This document shows positions 19,777-27,865 of a stretch of DNA of 64,000 bases, in pieces. The notes beneath the pieces are model-generated. The model made no database searches and was not told where the DNA came from. It worked only from the letters and a program-made list of their open reading frames with translations. Positions within the stretch are counted from its first letter, which is position 1. Each line of letters opens with the position of its first letter. The DNA lies in assembly GCF_003339775.1 (NCBI RefSeq), contig NZ_CP031088.1, positions 310,001-374,000 of the forward strand. Reading direction: 5' to 3'. The position numbers and the translations under genes were made by a program. This DNA is from Spiroplasma phoeniceum P40. Its GTDB lineage: Bacteria; Bacillota_I; Bacilli_A; Mycoplasmatales; Mycoplasmataceae.

Positions 19777-19939
19777 TTTTATTATCTCCTTTATTATTTA
19801 CAATATAATAATTGATAAAATGCTGTACTCGTTGGTTATGTGTATATAATTCGGGTAATTCATTTCATATTTTTGCTTGTTCTTTATTTAAGTAAACATT
19901 AATATTTCTAATTATAACTTGATGATTTTTTGTTTTCAT
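19769..19939 (-). CDS. small early protein, possible ribbon-helix-helix (56 aa)
   Basis: It starts MKTKNHQVIIRNINVYLNKEQ and has a basic strand followed by helical segments (KIWNELPELY, RVQHFINYYIV), a pattern compatible with small RHH DNA-binding proteins, though weakly. The homologue at 36747-36944 keeps VNLYLDQEQEKIWNNLPQNY. It overlaps both neighbours, indicating tight coupling. Confidence 0.6.
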
Positions 19940-20066
19940 TTTTAAATAACCTTTTATAACAAACATAATGCATTACTTTATTATTTTTAGAAACAATATT
20001 ACCATAATTAATATTTTTATTACATTCATTACATTTTATTTTAATAGAATAATGTTGGTTGAACAT
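19908..20066 (-). CDS. 52-aa CxxC protein nested at the end of the methyltransferase gene
   Basis: The reading frame MFNQHYSIKIKCNECNK...VCYKRLF has an N-terminal CxxC pair and a downstream His/Cys, typical of a small zinc ribbon. The ATG at 20066 lies inside the methyltransferase gene, preceded by AAGGAGCG within that coding sequence, and the end overlaps the next gene. The dense overlap is characteristic of this operon. Confidence 0.6.
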   Translation of the reverse strand: MFNQHYSIKIKCNECNKNINYGNIVSKNNKVMHYVCYKRLFKNENKKSSSYN

Positions 20067-20814
20067 ACTTTAATCGCTCCTTTGTTAATTTATAATATTT
20101 TTCATTAATTTCTATTCCAATTCAACGCCGATTTAATTGTTCACAAGCATACGCGGTTGTACCACTTCCTAAAAAACAATCTAATACAATATCTCCAACT
20201 TTACTATGCTTATTTATTTGTAATTTAATTAAATTAATATCTTTAATAGTAGGGTGTTTTATATTTCCTATAAATTGATTATTACTATTAGTAATTTGAT
20301 AAATAGTCTGCATATCTTGATTTCAAACATTACTATAACTAATTGGGTTTTTGTAAATATATAAACATAATTCTTTATCTTTACGATATGCAGCATTAGT
20401 AGGTGCATCATTTGTTTTTTTGTAAATTATTAATTCAAACTTTAAGTTATAATTTTCTATTTCAATTAAATAATCTTTTAATTGTTGTTTTGATAAATAA
20501 ATTATAAAATTTGGTTTTTTAATAATTCGCATTCATTCTTTAAAATATGATGGTATATCAAAACTACTAATAAATTCACCTTGTAAAAATTCAAGTTCCC
20601 TTTTACGAATTTGATATTGAATATTAGAACAATTAGGATCTTGTATTTTTTTTAAATTATATTTAATATGCTTTTCTTTATTTTCTAATTTTTTAGCAAT
20701 ATCAGGGTAAAGGTAAGGTGGATCAGTTAATATTAAATCAATACTTTTGTCAGATATTGTTTTTAATATTTCTAAACTATCACCAAAATATAACTGACCT
20801 AATTTAGTTTTCAT
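20041..20814 (-). CDS. DNA methyltransferase, beta class (N6-adenine or N4-cytosine)
   Basis: The 257-aa enzyme transfers a methyl group from AdoMet to a base amino group. Catalytic motif IV is LILTDPPY near residue 30 and the AdoMet motif DCFLGSGTTAYACEQLNRRWIGIE is near residue 205, so motif order is IV-then-I (beta). The target-recognition part lies between. The ATG 20814 was chosen over an upstream TTG. It overlaps the resolvase gene upstream (20804). No restriction enzyme is seen beside it, so self-protection of phage DNA is likely. A frameshifted relative is at 3478-4226. Confidence 0.9.
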
Positions 20815-21283
20815 AATTAGCAATTATAATTGCATCGCGGAGATGATTACTTATTTTTTCATTATTATAAAATCAACCTTTACCATATTGATAAGTTAAA
20901 TTAGGATCTTTATCATATTTTCATAAACAACTATCATTATATTTACTTAAATTTTTAATATTTTTAACAACTGATTTAGTATATTTTGGTGATACTCAAT
21001 TAATTTCAATTTGTAAATCATTTAATTTAATTTCTAATGCACCTAATAATCGTAATAAATCATCTCTATCTTTTGACCCATTAGCATTTGTTGGTAAACA
21101 ATTTTCAATATTAAATTTATATGAATTTTTATATCTAAATGCAGAAAATGAATCTATTATAAACTCTAATTGTTTTAATCAATTATTATATATAATTTCA
21201 ATTTTTCTAATAATTTTATTATCTTCATAAATAACAATACCAGTAGTACCAGTACCTGATGGGTCAATACCTATTTTTATCAA
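20804..21283 (-). CDS. RuvC-like Holliday junction resolvase
   Basis: The N-terminus IKIGIDPSGTGTTGIVIY carries the first catalytic Asp of RNase-H-fold resolvases; a conserved Glu is in NIENCLPTNANGSKDRDDLLR, and RDAIIIANYEN near the C-terminus supplies the last acidic pair. 159 aa fits the family. The start is TTG at 21283, with GGAG 9 nt upstream, overlapping the recT end. It would resolve branched phage DNA made by RecT-promoted annealing before packaging. A second, slightly longer copy lies at 36952-37446. Confidence 0.8.
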
Positions 21284-22191
21284 GTTGCTCACTCCTCATC
21301 ATTATTAACTGCTGGTACTACATTTGAGATATCTTCTTCTTTAACGACATTATCGTTAGTGTCTGCTATTTCTGGATAAGATGGGGTATTATTTATATTA
21401 TTTAATAATGGTTCATCGCTCATATGCCCTTTATTTTTGGCGACATTAGTATCATTATCAATATAAATATTTTCATCATTAGTAGTAATAACTGATTGAT
21501 CTGATTTATATGCTTGTTGTAATTCAACAGACATAATACCTCATTTTCTTAATAATGATGTTAATACTGTTTTTAATGCCATTTCATCATAAGTAGCAAT
21601 ATAAAATGATTTATTTTTAGCATAAATTTTAGAATATTTCATAAAATGATTTTCCATTTGTTCTTTTGTCATATATAAAGTTTTTTCAAACCCATTAATT
21701 AATTTAAAATATGTTACATAGCCTATAATTTCCAATTTTTCTCTTTCATCTTCATTTTGTATTCAATTAAAACTAGTTCCTTTTAAACGGTCATAATTTA
21801 CTAATTCACCAACTCTAACATCTGTTACTGCTATATCTAAATATTGTCCACTTCTTTGTGCTAATTGAATATAACCTTTATAACCCATTTGAAATTGTGC
21901 TTGAATAATTCATTCTTGTACTTCACGACCATTAATAATTCTTGTTATTTTAGTATTATATGGAACAACATAAGCATAACCAAATTGTTTTTCCATTGGT
22001 AAATTTAATAAAACACCTTGATAACAAGCAGTCATAATAGTTCTTGGGTCTGCTTTTTGTAATAAATCATTACTATTTGAGATTGCTACAATATTACTTT
22101 TAAATCTTGCAATTTCATTTTCATTAGAAAATTTACTTTTTATTCATTCATTTACCTTATCTGTTTTTAAAAATTCAACAATATTTGTCAT
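21277..22191 (-). CDS. recT: RecT-family single-strand annealing protein
   Basis: The 304-aa protein has hallmarks of RecT: an early segment LLQKADPRTIMTACYQGVLLNLPME, then IIQAQFQMGYKGYIQLAQRSGQY, VRVGEL, and late YDEMALKTVLTSLLRKWGIMSVELQQAY. An acidic, poorly ordered C-terminal tail follows. The apparent end at 21289 is a UGA Trp; the true stop is TAA at 21277, so the gene overlaps the RuvC start by 7 nt. It anneals complementary single strands during replication and recombination. No exonuclease partner was found. RecT variants in operons B and C are a different subtype and are broken. Confidence 0.88.
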
Positions 22192-22192
22192 T

Positions 22193-22975
22193 TTATTTCA
22201 CTCCTTTAATTTTTATATTTATTCCTTTAATACCAACTACTTTATTATCAGTATTTGTATCTCATTGTGCTTTAATTGTATTTTTAACTAACTTTTCATT
22301 AACAATTAAATATTTAATTAATTGCTTTAATTCATATTGATTAGCATTTTCTAAAAAATCATTATCAATTCCAATTACTTCAATATCTTTGATTAATAAT
22401 TTTTCTTTTATTAAATTAATACCAACTTTTTTTAATTGTTTTGGTTCTAATGATTTATCAATTTCATCTACTTTTTCCATTACACGAACTTGTTCATCTT
22501 GAATTTGGTCTATATCAAGACCCATATCTGGTGTTAAACTATTTGCTTTTTCAATTAATTCTTGTTTTTTTAATTCTTGTTCTTTTAAAAACTCTTGTTG
22601 TTTTTGTTTACGAACTTGTGTCAAATTATTATTAATTTCAACTCTGTATCTTTCAATATAATTCCTATAATTAGTAATTATTTTACCAATTCTATTGTGT
22701 TCATCTAATAATTTTTGAATAGGTTCTAATCATTCTTTAAAAACAAAATTATTTTTAGTAATAGCACTTGGAATATCTTTTAAATGCACATCTTGATAAC
22801 CATTTAATGCATAATGATTAATATGTCTAAAAATATACTCAGTTAATTCTTGTTTATTTTCTTCTTTAAATTTTTGAACATTATATGCTAAAATACTTTC
22901 ATTTTTAAAATCATCTCCTTTTAAAGGAAATTGAAATGTAATATTATTTACTCTATTTTTTACAATATCACTCAT
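22193..22975 (-). CDS. RecT-associated coiled-coil protein (DUF1351-like, 260 aa)
   Basis: It always precedes recT (copies at 38294-39076 and, truncated, 46614-47165). The N-terminal domain starts MSDIVKNRVNNITFQFPLKG; the centre is coiled coil (KQKQQEFLKEQELKKQELIEK); the C-terminal part ends NKVVGIKGINIKIKGVK. Phage genes of the DUF1351 type occupy the same slot next to recT. The function is not established; partner or regulator of recombination is inferred from conserved neighbourhood. Confidence 0.65.
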
Positions 22976-23301
22976 TATTCACCCTCCTTACTAGGTAATT
23001 TGTCATATTTAGAATTATCTTTTAAATCAATTATTCTTTTTCATTTACAAGTTGAACATCTGTCATCAAAAGGAAAATAATCATCTATACAATTAATACA
23101 ATAATCAAATTCTTTAAAATCTTCTTTATATAATATTTGTTGTTTTAATTCAGCAAGTTCTTTTTTATATGTTTCTAAAATATTTTCAAATATTTCTTTA
23201 TATGATTCAAGAATAACAGGAAAAGTCAAATCCCCATATTTCCCCGAATCATCTGCTCAATCTAATTGGTCTTTTATTAATTCTTTAACTGTTATATTCA
23301 T
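22975..23301 (-). CDS. early coiled-coil plus zinc-ribbon protein (108 aa)
   Basis: MNITVKELIKDQLDW, then a coiled coil (ENILETYKKELAELKQQILYKEDF), then a ribbon YCINC...RCSTC (CxxC-13-CxxC) and the tail KDNSKYDKLPSKE. The same LAELKQQ-YKEDF core and tail recur at 27581, 27865 and 39086. The tail codons AAG-GAG-GGT supply the ribosome binding site of the next gene, whose ATG overlaps the stop. Confidence 0.7.
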
Positions 23302-23334
23302 TATTCATCGTCCTTACTAGGTAATTTGTCATAA

Positions 23335-23754
23335 TTATTCCTCTAAACTTTCATATTTTTTATATTCAATAATACATCTAATATCTAAATTTAATATATT
23401 TCCATAATCTGAACAATATTCATCATGTTCAAATTCATTAACTACTTTAAATAAATTATTATCATCGCAAAACTCCTCTGATTCACATTCATTACATTCA
23501 ATATAGTGTAAAGTTATATCACTTTTCTTTAATTGAAATTGCTTTAATTCATCAAGTTCTTTTTTAAGTTTTTCATTTTCTTCGATTTTGTCTTCAAACA
23601 TTTTATTAAGTACTTCTTCAGTTTTTAAACTTCAATTTAAATCTTTATTTAATTCTGTAAGTTCTTCTTTAAGTACATCATTATCACAAAATAAACAATA
23701 ATCAGAGTTAATTTGATTAACAGGGCATTGACATTTTTTACAATATTTTGCCAT
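23335..23754 (-). CDS. early zinc-ribbon/coiled-coil protein (139 aa)
   Basis: It opens with MAKYCKKCQCPVNQINSDYC and LFC, a double CxxC ribbon, followed by a coiled coil (KIEENEKLKKELDELKQFQ) and a Cys/acidic tail (YIECNECESEEFCDD). Start ATG 23754 overlaps the stop of the pentapeptide gene. It belongs to the same architecture class as its neighbours but differs in sequence. Function unknown. Confidence 0.65.
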
Positions 23755-24077
23755 TATTCATCCTCCTTAATAACAGTTAATTGGTCTAATTGTTCTTTTG
23801 TAATTCTAGCACCTAATAAAAAAGCATCTTCTAAATTAGCACATACTAAACAAGCATTTTCTAAATTAGCACTTCGTAAATTAGCATATTCTAAATTAGC
23901 ATTTCTTAAATCAGCACTATATAATTTAGCACCAGTTAAATCTGCTTCTTCTAAATTAGCATTAATTAAATTAGTACCTTGTAAATCTAATATTTCATGT
24001 TCTAAATAATTATTTATTTGATTTTGTTTAACAGTTATTCCTGTTAAATCTTTAATTAAATCTTGTAATGTTTTCAT
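23754..24077 (-). CDS. pentapeptide repeat protein, early operon A
   Basis: The 107-aa protein has an N-terminal helical cap (MKTLQDLIKDLTGITVKQN) and eight or so A(D/N)Lxx repeats (LINANLEEADLTGAKLYSAD), forming a right-handed quadrilateral beta helix, then a C-terminal RITKEQLDQL. ATG 24077 was preferred over an upstream in-frame Met because TTGGAGG lies just before it. Such proteins can mimic DNA and block gyrase, but nothing here proves that. Variants with the same ends and different repeat numbers occur at 26688, 39373, 39728 and 47158. Confidence 0.85.
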   Translation of the reverse strand: MKTLQDLIKDLTGITVKQNQINNYLEHEILDLQGTNLINANLEEADLTGAKLYSADLRNANLEYANLRSANLENACLVCANLEDAFLLGARITKEQLDQLTVIKEDE

Positions 24078-24078
24078 T

Positions 24079-24216
24079 TTATAATTCCTCCAAATTCTTT
24101 TCTGCAATTAAAGTATCAATATAGTCATAAGCACTTTCTTCTGAATGACATTCTTCTAATGCTTCATTAAATAAATCTTCTTTTGTGTAAACTTTGCCAT
24201 CTTCATCTTTTCACAT
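24079..24216 (-). CDS. 45-aa acidic early protein
   Basis: MWKDEDGKVYTKEDLFNEAL, rich in Glu and Asp, ending EKNLEEL. Trp2 is UGA-coded. The last codons TTG-GAG-GAA-TTA form the ribosome binding site of the pentapeptide gene. Nearly identical copies precede pentapeptide genes at 39963-40100 and 47348-47485, so the pair is a conserved cassette. Confidence 0.7.
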
Positions 24217-24217
24217 A

Positions 24218-24553
24218 TTATTTATTCTCCTTTAATATAAGTTCTAATAATTTAATAGTTTTTTTATGATTTTCAATGCTTTCAGTATATGGTTTACACA
24301 TATTTAAACTTTTTTTAAGATATCCATTAAGATTTTCAATGCTTTTTTCCCTATTTTTTATTAATTCATTTATTGATACATAGTCGTCGCTACTTGATAT
24401 TTCTAACAAGAAATTACCATCATTATCAATAATATTAATAGCGGTATCTTTATTTTGTTCTTGTGATGAAATTTTATAGCAGTACTCATCATCTAATTTA
24501 TTAATAATTTCTTTTTGAAATTCTGATAATTGTAAATTTCTAATTTCTTTCAT
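24218..24553 (-). CDS. early phage hypothetical protein (111 aa)
   Basis: MKEIRNLQLSEFQKEIINKL, a beta region (INIIDNDGNFLLEISSSDD) and a helical C-terminus (NREKSIENLNGYLKK). The slot holds different proteins in the other operons (40102-40299, 26156-26347), which share the ending IKENK or LKENK and start motif. Function unknown. Confidence 0.6.
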   Translation of the reverse strand: MKEIRNLQLSEFQKEIINKLDDEYCYKISSQEQNKDTAINIIDNDGNFLLEISSSDDYVSINELIKNREKSIENLNGYLKKSLNMCKPYTESIENHKKTIKLLELILKENK

Positions 24554-24554
24554 A

Positions 24555-24722
24555 TTATTTATCTCCTTGTCATTTAATATTTTTATCTTCTAAATCAATA
24601 ATGGTTGTTTGAGAACAACTTTTATTTTTAGCAGTATATTGTGCTTCTTCTAATGTATAAAATAATTCAGTATCTATTCCAGTAAATGAACTATTTGTTA
24701 TTAATAAATATCTTTTTTCCAT
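24555..24722 (-). CDS. early phage protein of the MxKRYLLI family (55 aa)
   Basis: MEKRYLLITNSSFTGIDTEL, a helical LEEAQYTAK, then IIDLEDKNIKWQGDK. Relatives: 40301-40471 (MEKRYLLISKSE), 25992-26150 (MNKRYLLIIKNE) and 47513-47668. The small alpha/beta fold is unrecognised. The last codons contain the GGAG used by the next gene. Confidence 0.65.
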
Positions 24723-24735
24723 AATTTAATTCCCC

Positions 24736-24864
24736 CTAATTTTGTTTTCCTAATGCTCAATGTTCATCAGTAATTTCATTGTGTGTAGGGATATATTTAT
24801 TTTGTTTATCACATTTAAAGCAATAACCTCAATATCTTTTTTTAAGACAATATTTCTTTTTCAT
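24736..24864 (-). CDS. first early gene A, 42-aa CxxC protein
   Basis: MKKKYCLKKRYWGYCFKCDK with Cys at 6, 15 and 18, then THNEITDEHWAL. It is the first gene in all four early operons (25658, 40485, 48109) and follows the conserved leader in three of them. GGAGGT lies before the ATG. Likely a zinc-binding, nucleic-acid-contacting peptide; it could feed back on the leader, which is inference. Confidence 0.7.
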
Positions 24865-24944
24865 ATTTACCTCCTGATTATTAATTTTGGTAATTGTTGG
24901 TATATTAACTACAATGTTCTACAATTTGTAGTTGTTTGTATAGT

Positions 24945-25127
24945 TAAGACGCCATATAATTACATTTCTTCATCCGCACCATTTCAGGTCAAAGCGTTCA
25001 GTTTTTAAAATAAATTCACTCGCACCTTGAAGAACCTAATGCTAATCGCAAATTTATTTATAAAGTGACCATCTCTATTTTTATTGTGGTTTGATGTTGA
25101 CCTCGCACTTATCACCACTATCGCTTA
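24945..25127 (-). ncRNA. conserved structured leader RNA, copy A
   Basis: About 180 nt between the early promoter region and the first early gene, without a reading frame, strongly conserved in copies B (40795) and C (48423). Read on the minus strand, three helices can form: P1 25114-25118 with 25086-25090 (GUGGU/ACCAC), P2 25051-25059 with 25008-25016 (AAAUAAAUU/AAUUUAUUU), P3 24994-24996 with 24975-24977 plus inner ACC/GGU. Each helix shows a base change matched by its partner in another copy. GGCGUC (24948-24953) marks the 3' end. If GATAGT (25117-25122) is the -10 box, P1 would not be transcribed in full. Confidence 0.6.
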
Positions 25128-25200
25128 TTAAAGCGTCTATTATTTCCAGACTGATTACTGTTGGGTTAGACCACCAAAATATCTATTAAATTGTTAGATT
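25128..25200. other. upstream region of early operon A
   Basis: No gene is seen. It must hold the early promoter (minus strand), but no clean -35/-10 pair was found. A GATAGT-GGTGAT string at 25111-25122 resembles the late promoter -10/GGTGATG combination. Confidence 0.35.
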
Positions 25201-25204
25201 GTTT

Positions 25205-25243
25205 TTCAAATAAAAAAACAACCCTTTAACAAGAGTTGCTTTT
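25205..25243. terminator. terminator hairpin, copy 1 of 3
   Basis: CAACCCTTTAACAAGAGTTG flanked by A- and T-runs. Inverted copy at 28578-28610; a variant (CAACTCTAACAAGAGTTG) at 49025-49047. The first copy forms the right edge of prophage A next to a truncated host gene. Confidence 0.65.
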
Positions 25244-25633
25244 TTCCTACTTCATCCTTTATTCTACATTCCAGTTTTTATTAGTACTTTTATTTTAAAT
25301 TGATATTGATGTTTATTTATTGGTTTTGTTGGTCATTTATTAGTTGATTTATCATTATGAGGTTTTACACTAGGATCATTATGTTGAAATTTAGAAACTG
25401 GTTTATTAGCAATTTTATTAAGGATTATTTATTTAATAAAATGTCATAATTTCTGAAAAATTATCCTACTATTATTAATAAATTTAATAATTTATTTTCC
25501 AATTGATTTTATACTTTTTTGATTAAATCTTGGAATTTTAAATATAGAACAAATAATAATCGGAGTTTTAATTGTAAACACAATATGCTTACCAACTTTT
25601 TATTTATTAAGTATCAAAATAATAAAAAAATAA
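25226..25633 (+). pseudogene. 5'-truncated ECF transporter S-component
   Basis: An open frame without a start codon reads hydrophobic helices: FISTFILNWYWCLFIGFVGH, LLVDLSLWGFTLGSLCWNLE, TGLLAILLRIIYLI, and three more, ending YLLSIKIIKK. The G-x-x-G-H-L-x-x-D-L pattern plus a Trp-containing loop is typical of ECF vitamin-transporter S-components. The first part is missing and the frame begins in the phage terminator, so phage insertion or recombination cut this host gene. It is not a copy of the intact S-component at 50979-51683. Confidence 0.65.
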
Positions 25634-25657
25634 CCAAGGAAATTTAAGGAGGTAAAT

Positions 25658-25777
25658 ATGAAAAAGAAATATTGTCTTAAAAAAAGATATTGAGGTTATT
25701 GCTTTAAATGTGATAAACAAAATAAATATATTATTACACACAATGAAATTACTGATGAACATTGAGCATTAAAATAA
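25658..25777 (+). CDS. first gene of early operon D, CxxC peptide (39 aa)
   Basis: Nearly identical to 24736-24864 (MKKKYCLKKRYWGYCFKCDK), with Trp coded by UGA. AAGGAGGT precedes it. Unlike the other operons the conserved leader is absent; the truncated ECF gene lies directly upstream, so operon D lost its promoter region or reads from elsewhere. Confidence 0.7.
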
Positions 25778-25800
25778 AAAGAATTAGGAGGAATTATTAT

Positions 25801-26013
25801 ATGAAATGTCAAAGAATTAATTGTAATAATAAAAATGCTTATTTTGGAAATAATTATATTGAAAAAATTGGTTATAAATTAGAGTGAAATTTAGGTTATA
25901 AAAAAGAAATTTTATTATGTAAAGAACATTGATTACAAACTTATCAATTAGAAAATTTAAGTGTAAATAAAAAATTAGGAGGAATTAAATTATGAATAAA
26001 AGATACTTATTAA
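25801..26013 (+). CDS. early CxxxxC/CxxH protein (70 aa)
   Basis: MKCQRINCNNKNAYFGNN ... LLCKEHWLQTYQLENL: two Cys near the N-terminus and a later C-x-x-H, a likely metal site. The apparent end at TGA 25993 is Trp; the frame goes on to TAA at 26011, overlapping the next gene. Homologue at 47916-48095. Confidence 0.65.
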
Positions 26014-26150
26014 TAATTAAAAATGAATATTTATCTACTTATGCTTATTACACAGTAGAAGAAGCAAAAGTACGAGAAAAAATTGAAAATAATAATTATG
26101 GCTTATCAACGGCAATTATTGATTTAAAAGATATTGAATGAAAAAGGTAA
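25992..26150 (+). CDS. early protein of the MxKRYLLI family (52 aa)
   Basis: MNKRYLLIIKNEYLSTYAYY, then VEEAKVREKIEN and IIDLKDIEWKR; related to 24555-24722. The start lies inside the end of the previous gene, preceded by TTAGGAGG. Confidence 0.6.
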
Positions 26151-26155
26151 ATAAT

Positions 26156-26347
26156 ATGGAAAAAATAAAAAGAAATATTGCTAAATTATTAATTTCAATA
26201 AATGATGGTGAATTTGATGGATATGGGCAAAATACTATGAAGCAAATGATTTATGCTGAATTAGAAAAAATTTTTAATCAAATTAATAAAGAAAGTTTTT
26301 TAAAATGCGAAATATACAAAGAATTACAAATAAAGGAGAATAAATAA
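26156..26347 (+). CDS. early phage hypothetical protein (63 aa)
   Basis: MEKIKRNIAKLLISINDGEF, a short helical protein ending LQIKENK. It occupies the same slot as 40102-40299 (MEKIKIRNYEITL, also ending IKENK). The end codons AAG-GAG-AAT carry the next ribosome binding site. Function unknown. Confidence 0.6.
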   Translation: MEKIKRNIAKLLISINDGEFDGYGQNTMKQMIYAELEKIFNQINKESFLKCEIYKELQIKENK

Positions 26348-26348
26348 T

Positions 26349-26546
26349 ATGAAAAAATATGTTGCTAAAAAAGATATTAATAATTATTTAGATAAAAAAT
26401 TAGAAGAAGCAAAATTTAAAACCACTCAAGCTGATTTAGATAATATTTGAGAAATAAGTGATAAAGATATTAAAAAAGCAATGGAAGAAGTTATAAATAA
26501 TCCCTTTTGAAATCAACTATTTAAGAATTTATCAAAAAATGATTAA
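26349..26546 (+). CDS. early phage hypothetical protein (65 aa)
   Basis: MKKYVAKKDINNYLDKKLEE, highly charged and helical, with two UGA Trp. Start directly after the preceding stop with GGAG 10 nt upstream. No homologue in the other three operons, so it is a cassette specific to D. Confidence 0.55.
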
Positions 26547-26560
26547 AGGAGATAAATAAC

Positions 26561-26686
26561 ATGAATTTAAAAGATTTATTAAATGAAATGTTTGATAACT
26601 ATCCAGATTGCTATAAAGATTATGGTTTGGCTATTATGGATCGTTATGAAATTGAAATTGAAAATAAAAAATTGGAGGAATTATAA
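26561..26686 (+). CDS. 41-aa acidic early protein
   Basis: MNLKDLLNEMFDNYPDCYKD, ending EIENKKLEEL. It takes the position of the MWKDEDG protein of the other operons and ends in the same LEEL codons that make the RBS of the pentapeptide gene. Confidence 0.6.
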   Translation: MNLKDLLNEMFDNYPDCYKDYGLAIMDRYEIEIENKKLEEL

Positions 26687-26687
26687 A

Positions 26688-27146
26688 ATGAAAACATTAC
26701 AAAATTTAATTAAAGATTTAACAGGAGTTACTGTTGAAAATTGAAAAATAAGAGAATATTTAAGAATTGAAGTATTAGATTTACAAGATGCTTTTTTAAA
26801 TTGCCCTAATTTAACTCGTACTGTTTTAGCTGGTGCTGATTTACGAGGTGCTAATTTAAAAGAAGCTGATTTAACTTGTGCTGATTTACAAGGTGCTAAT
26901 TTACATTGGGTTAATTTAAAAGATGCTGATTTACGAAGTGCTAATTTAAAAAAAGCTGATTTAGAGGGTGCTAATTTATATTGGGTTAATTTAAAAGGTG
27001 CTAATTTATGATGTGCTTATTTATCTGGTGCTGATTTGTCTTTTGCTAAATTACAAGGTGCTGATTTACGATGGGCTGATTTAAAAGATATTAAAATCAC
27101 AAAACAACAATTAGACCAATTAACTGTTATTGAAGAGGATAAATAA
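26688..27146 (+). CDS. pentapeptide repeat protein, early operon D (152 aa, longest)
   Basis: It shares the N-terminal cap MKTLQNLIKDLTGVTVE and C-terminal KITKQQLDQLTVI with the other copies but has about 18 pentapeptides (ADLRGANLKEADLTCADLQG). The aromatic replacements (HWVNL, YWVNL) within the repeats are unusual. Three UGA Trp. Expansion or contraction of repeats is the main difference between copies. Possible DNA mimic; target unknown. Confidence 0.85.
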
Positions 27147-27283
27147 TGGAAAAAAGAAAGTATTGTGAAGATTGTCAAGAAGACGGATTAAATATTCCTT
27201 ATGATGAAAAAAATGATATTTGATTACCAGATAAAATTTGAGTTTTAAAGAATAACACAAAATATGATAAATTGGAGGAATAA
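27146..27283 (+). CDS. 45-aa CxxC early protein
   Basis: MEKRKYCEDCQEDGLNIPYD, one CxxC pair, ending NNTKYDKLEE, a variant of the NSKYDKLPSKE tail. ATG overlaps the preceding TAA (TAATG). Confidence 0.6.
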
Positions 27284-27288
27284 ATAGA

Positions 27289-27522
27289 ATGGCTAATACA
27301 AGTTGTGGATTTAATTTTAGTGGTTATTATGAATATTTAAGAAAACATTATAAGAAATGCAGTTGTAATTTTAAAGAATATACAAATACAGATCAAATTA
27401 TTTGTAAATATAATGAAACATCAACAGGAGAATTTGTTAATCAAACTAATTGATGTCAAATATGCAAAGGATGAGTACACCATAATCGTTATTGAGCATT
27501 AAAGAAAAAATTTCAAAGCTAA
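27289..27522 (+). CDS. Cys-rich early protein (77 aa)
   Basis: MANTSCGFNFSGYYEYLRKH, then CSCNF and WCQICKGW before HHNRYWAL. Two CxxC/CxC groups suggest zinc binding. The WALKK ending recalls the first early gene (DEHWALK). Present only in operon D. Confidence 0.6.
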
Positions 27523-27580
27523 ATTGCATTATGTATGTGCTAGTTGCCTTATTTCATATTGCTAGTGAGGAGGATGAATA

Positions 27581-27865
27581 ATGAATATAACAGAATCAAT
27601 TAAATTTGACAAACTAAAAGAAGAAAATGAAGCACTTAAAGAACAATTAGAAATGGCACATTATTTTAATCAAAATTTAGGTAAAGAACTTGATGAATTA
27701 AAACAACAAATATTATATAAAGAAGATTTTAAAAAATTTGCTCATTGTATGAATTGTGGAGATGATTATTTTTTTAATCGGTGCTTAACTTGTGGTTGAA
27801 AAAAAATAATTGATTTAAAAGATAATTCTAAATATGACAAATTACCTAGTAAGGAGAATAAATAA
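27581..27865 (+). CDS. early coiled-coil plus zinc-ribbon protein (94 aa)
   Basis: MNITESIKFDKLKEENEALK coiled coil, LDELKQQILYKEDF, ribbon CMNCGDDYFFNRCLTCG, tail KDNSKYDKLPSKE. It is the counterpart of 22975-23301. The tail codons provide AAGGAG for the next gene; stop and start overlap. Confidence 0.7.

Noticed and set aside
20815-20823. Upstream TTG start for the methyltransferase
   Set aside because: The ATG at 20814 is better placed relative to the motif order and overlaps the resolvase stop as is usual here.
23713-24009. Plus-strand frame with LALIKLVPCK-type repeats
   Set aside because: It is the antisense of the pentapeptide repeat gene 23754-24077; the periodicity comes from the repeats on the other strand.
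24945-25127. Leader RNA as a member of ROOL, GOLLD, tmRNA, RNase P or 6S families
   Set aside because: No diagnostic motif of these families was seen and the length is too short for ROOL/GOLLD; left unassigned.
27522-27580. Short gene between 27522 and 27581
   Set aside because: Only 58 nt with no start plus RBS; it is an intercistronic gap.
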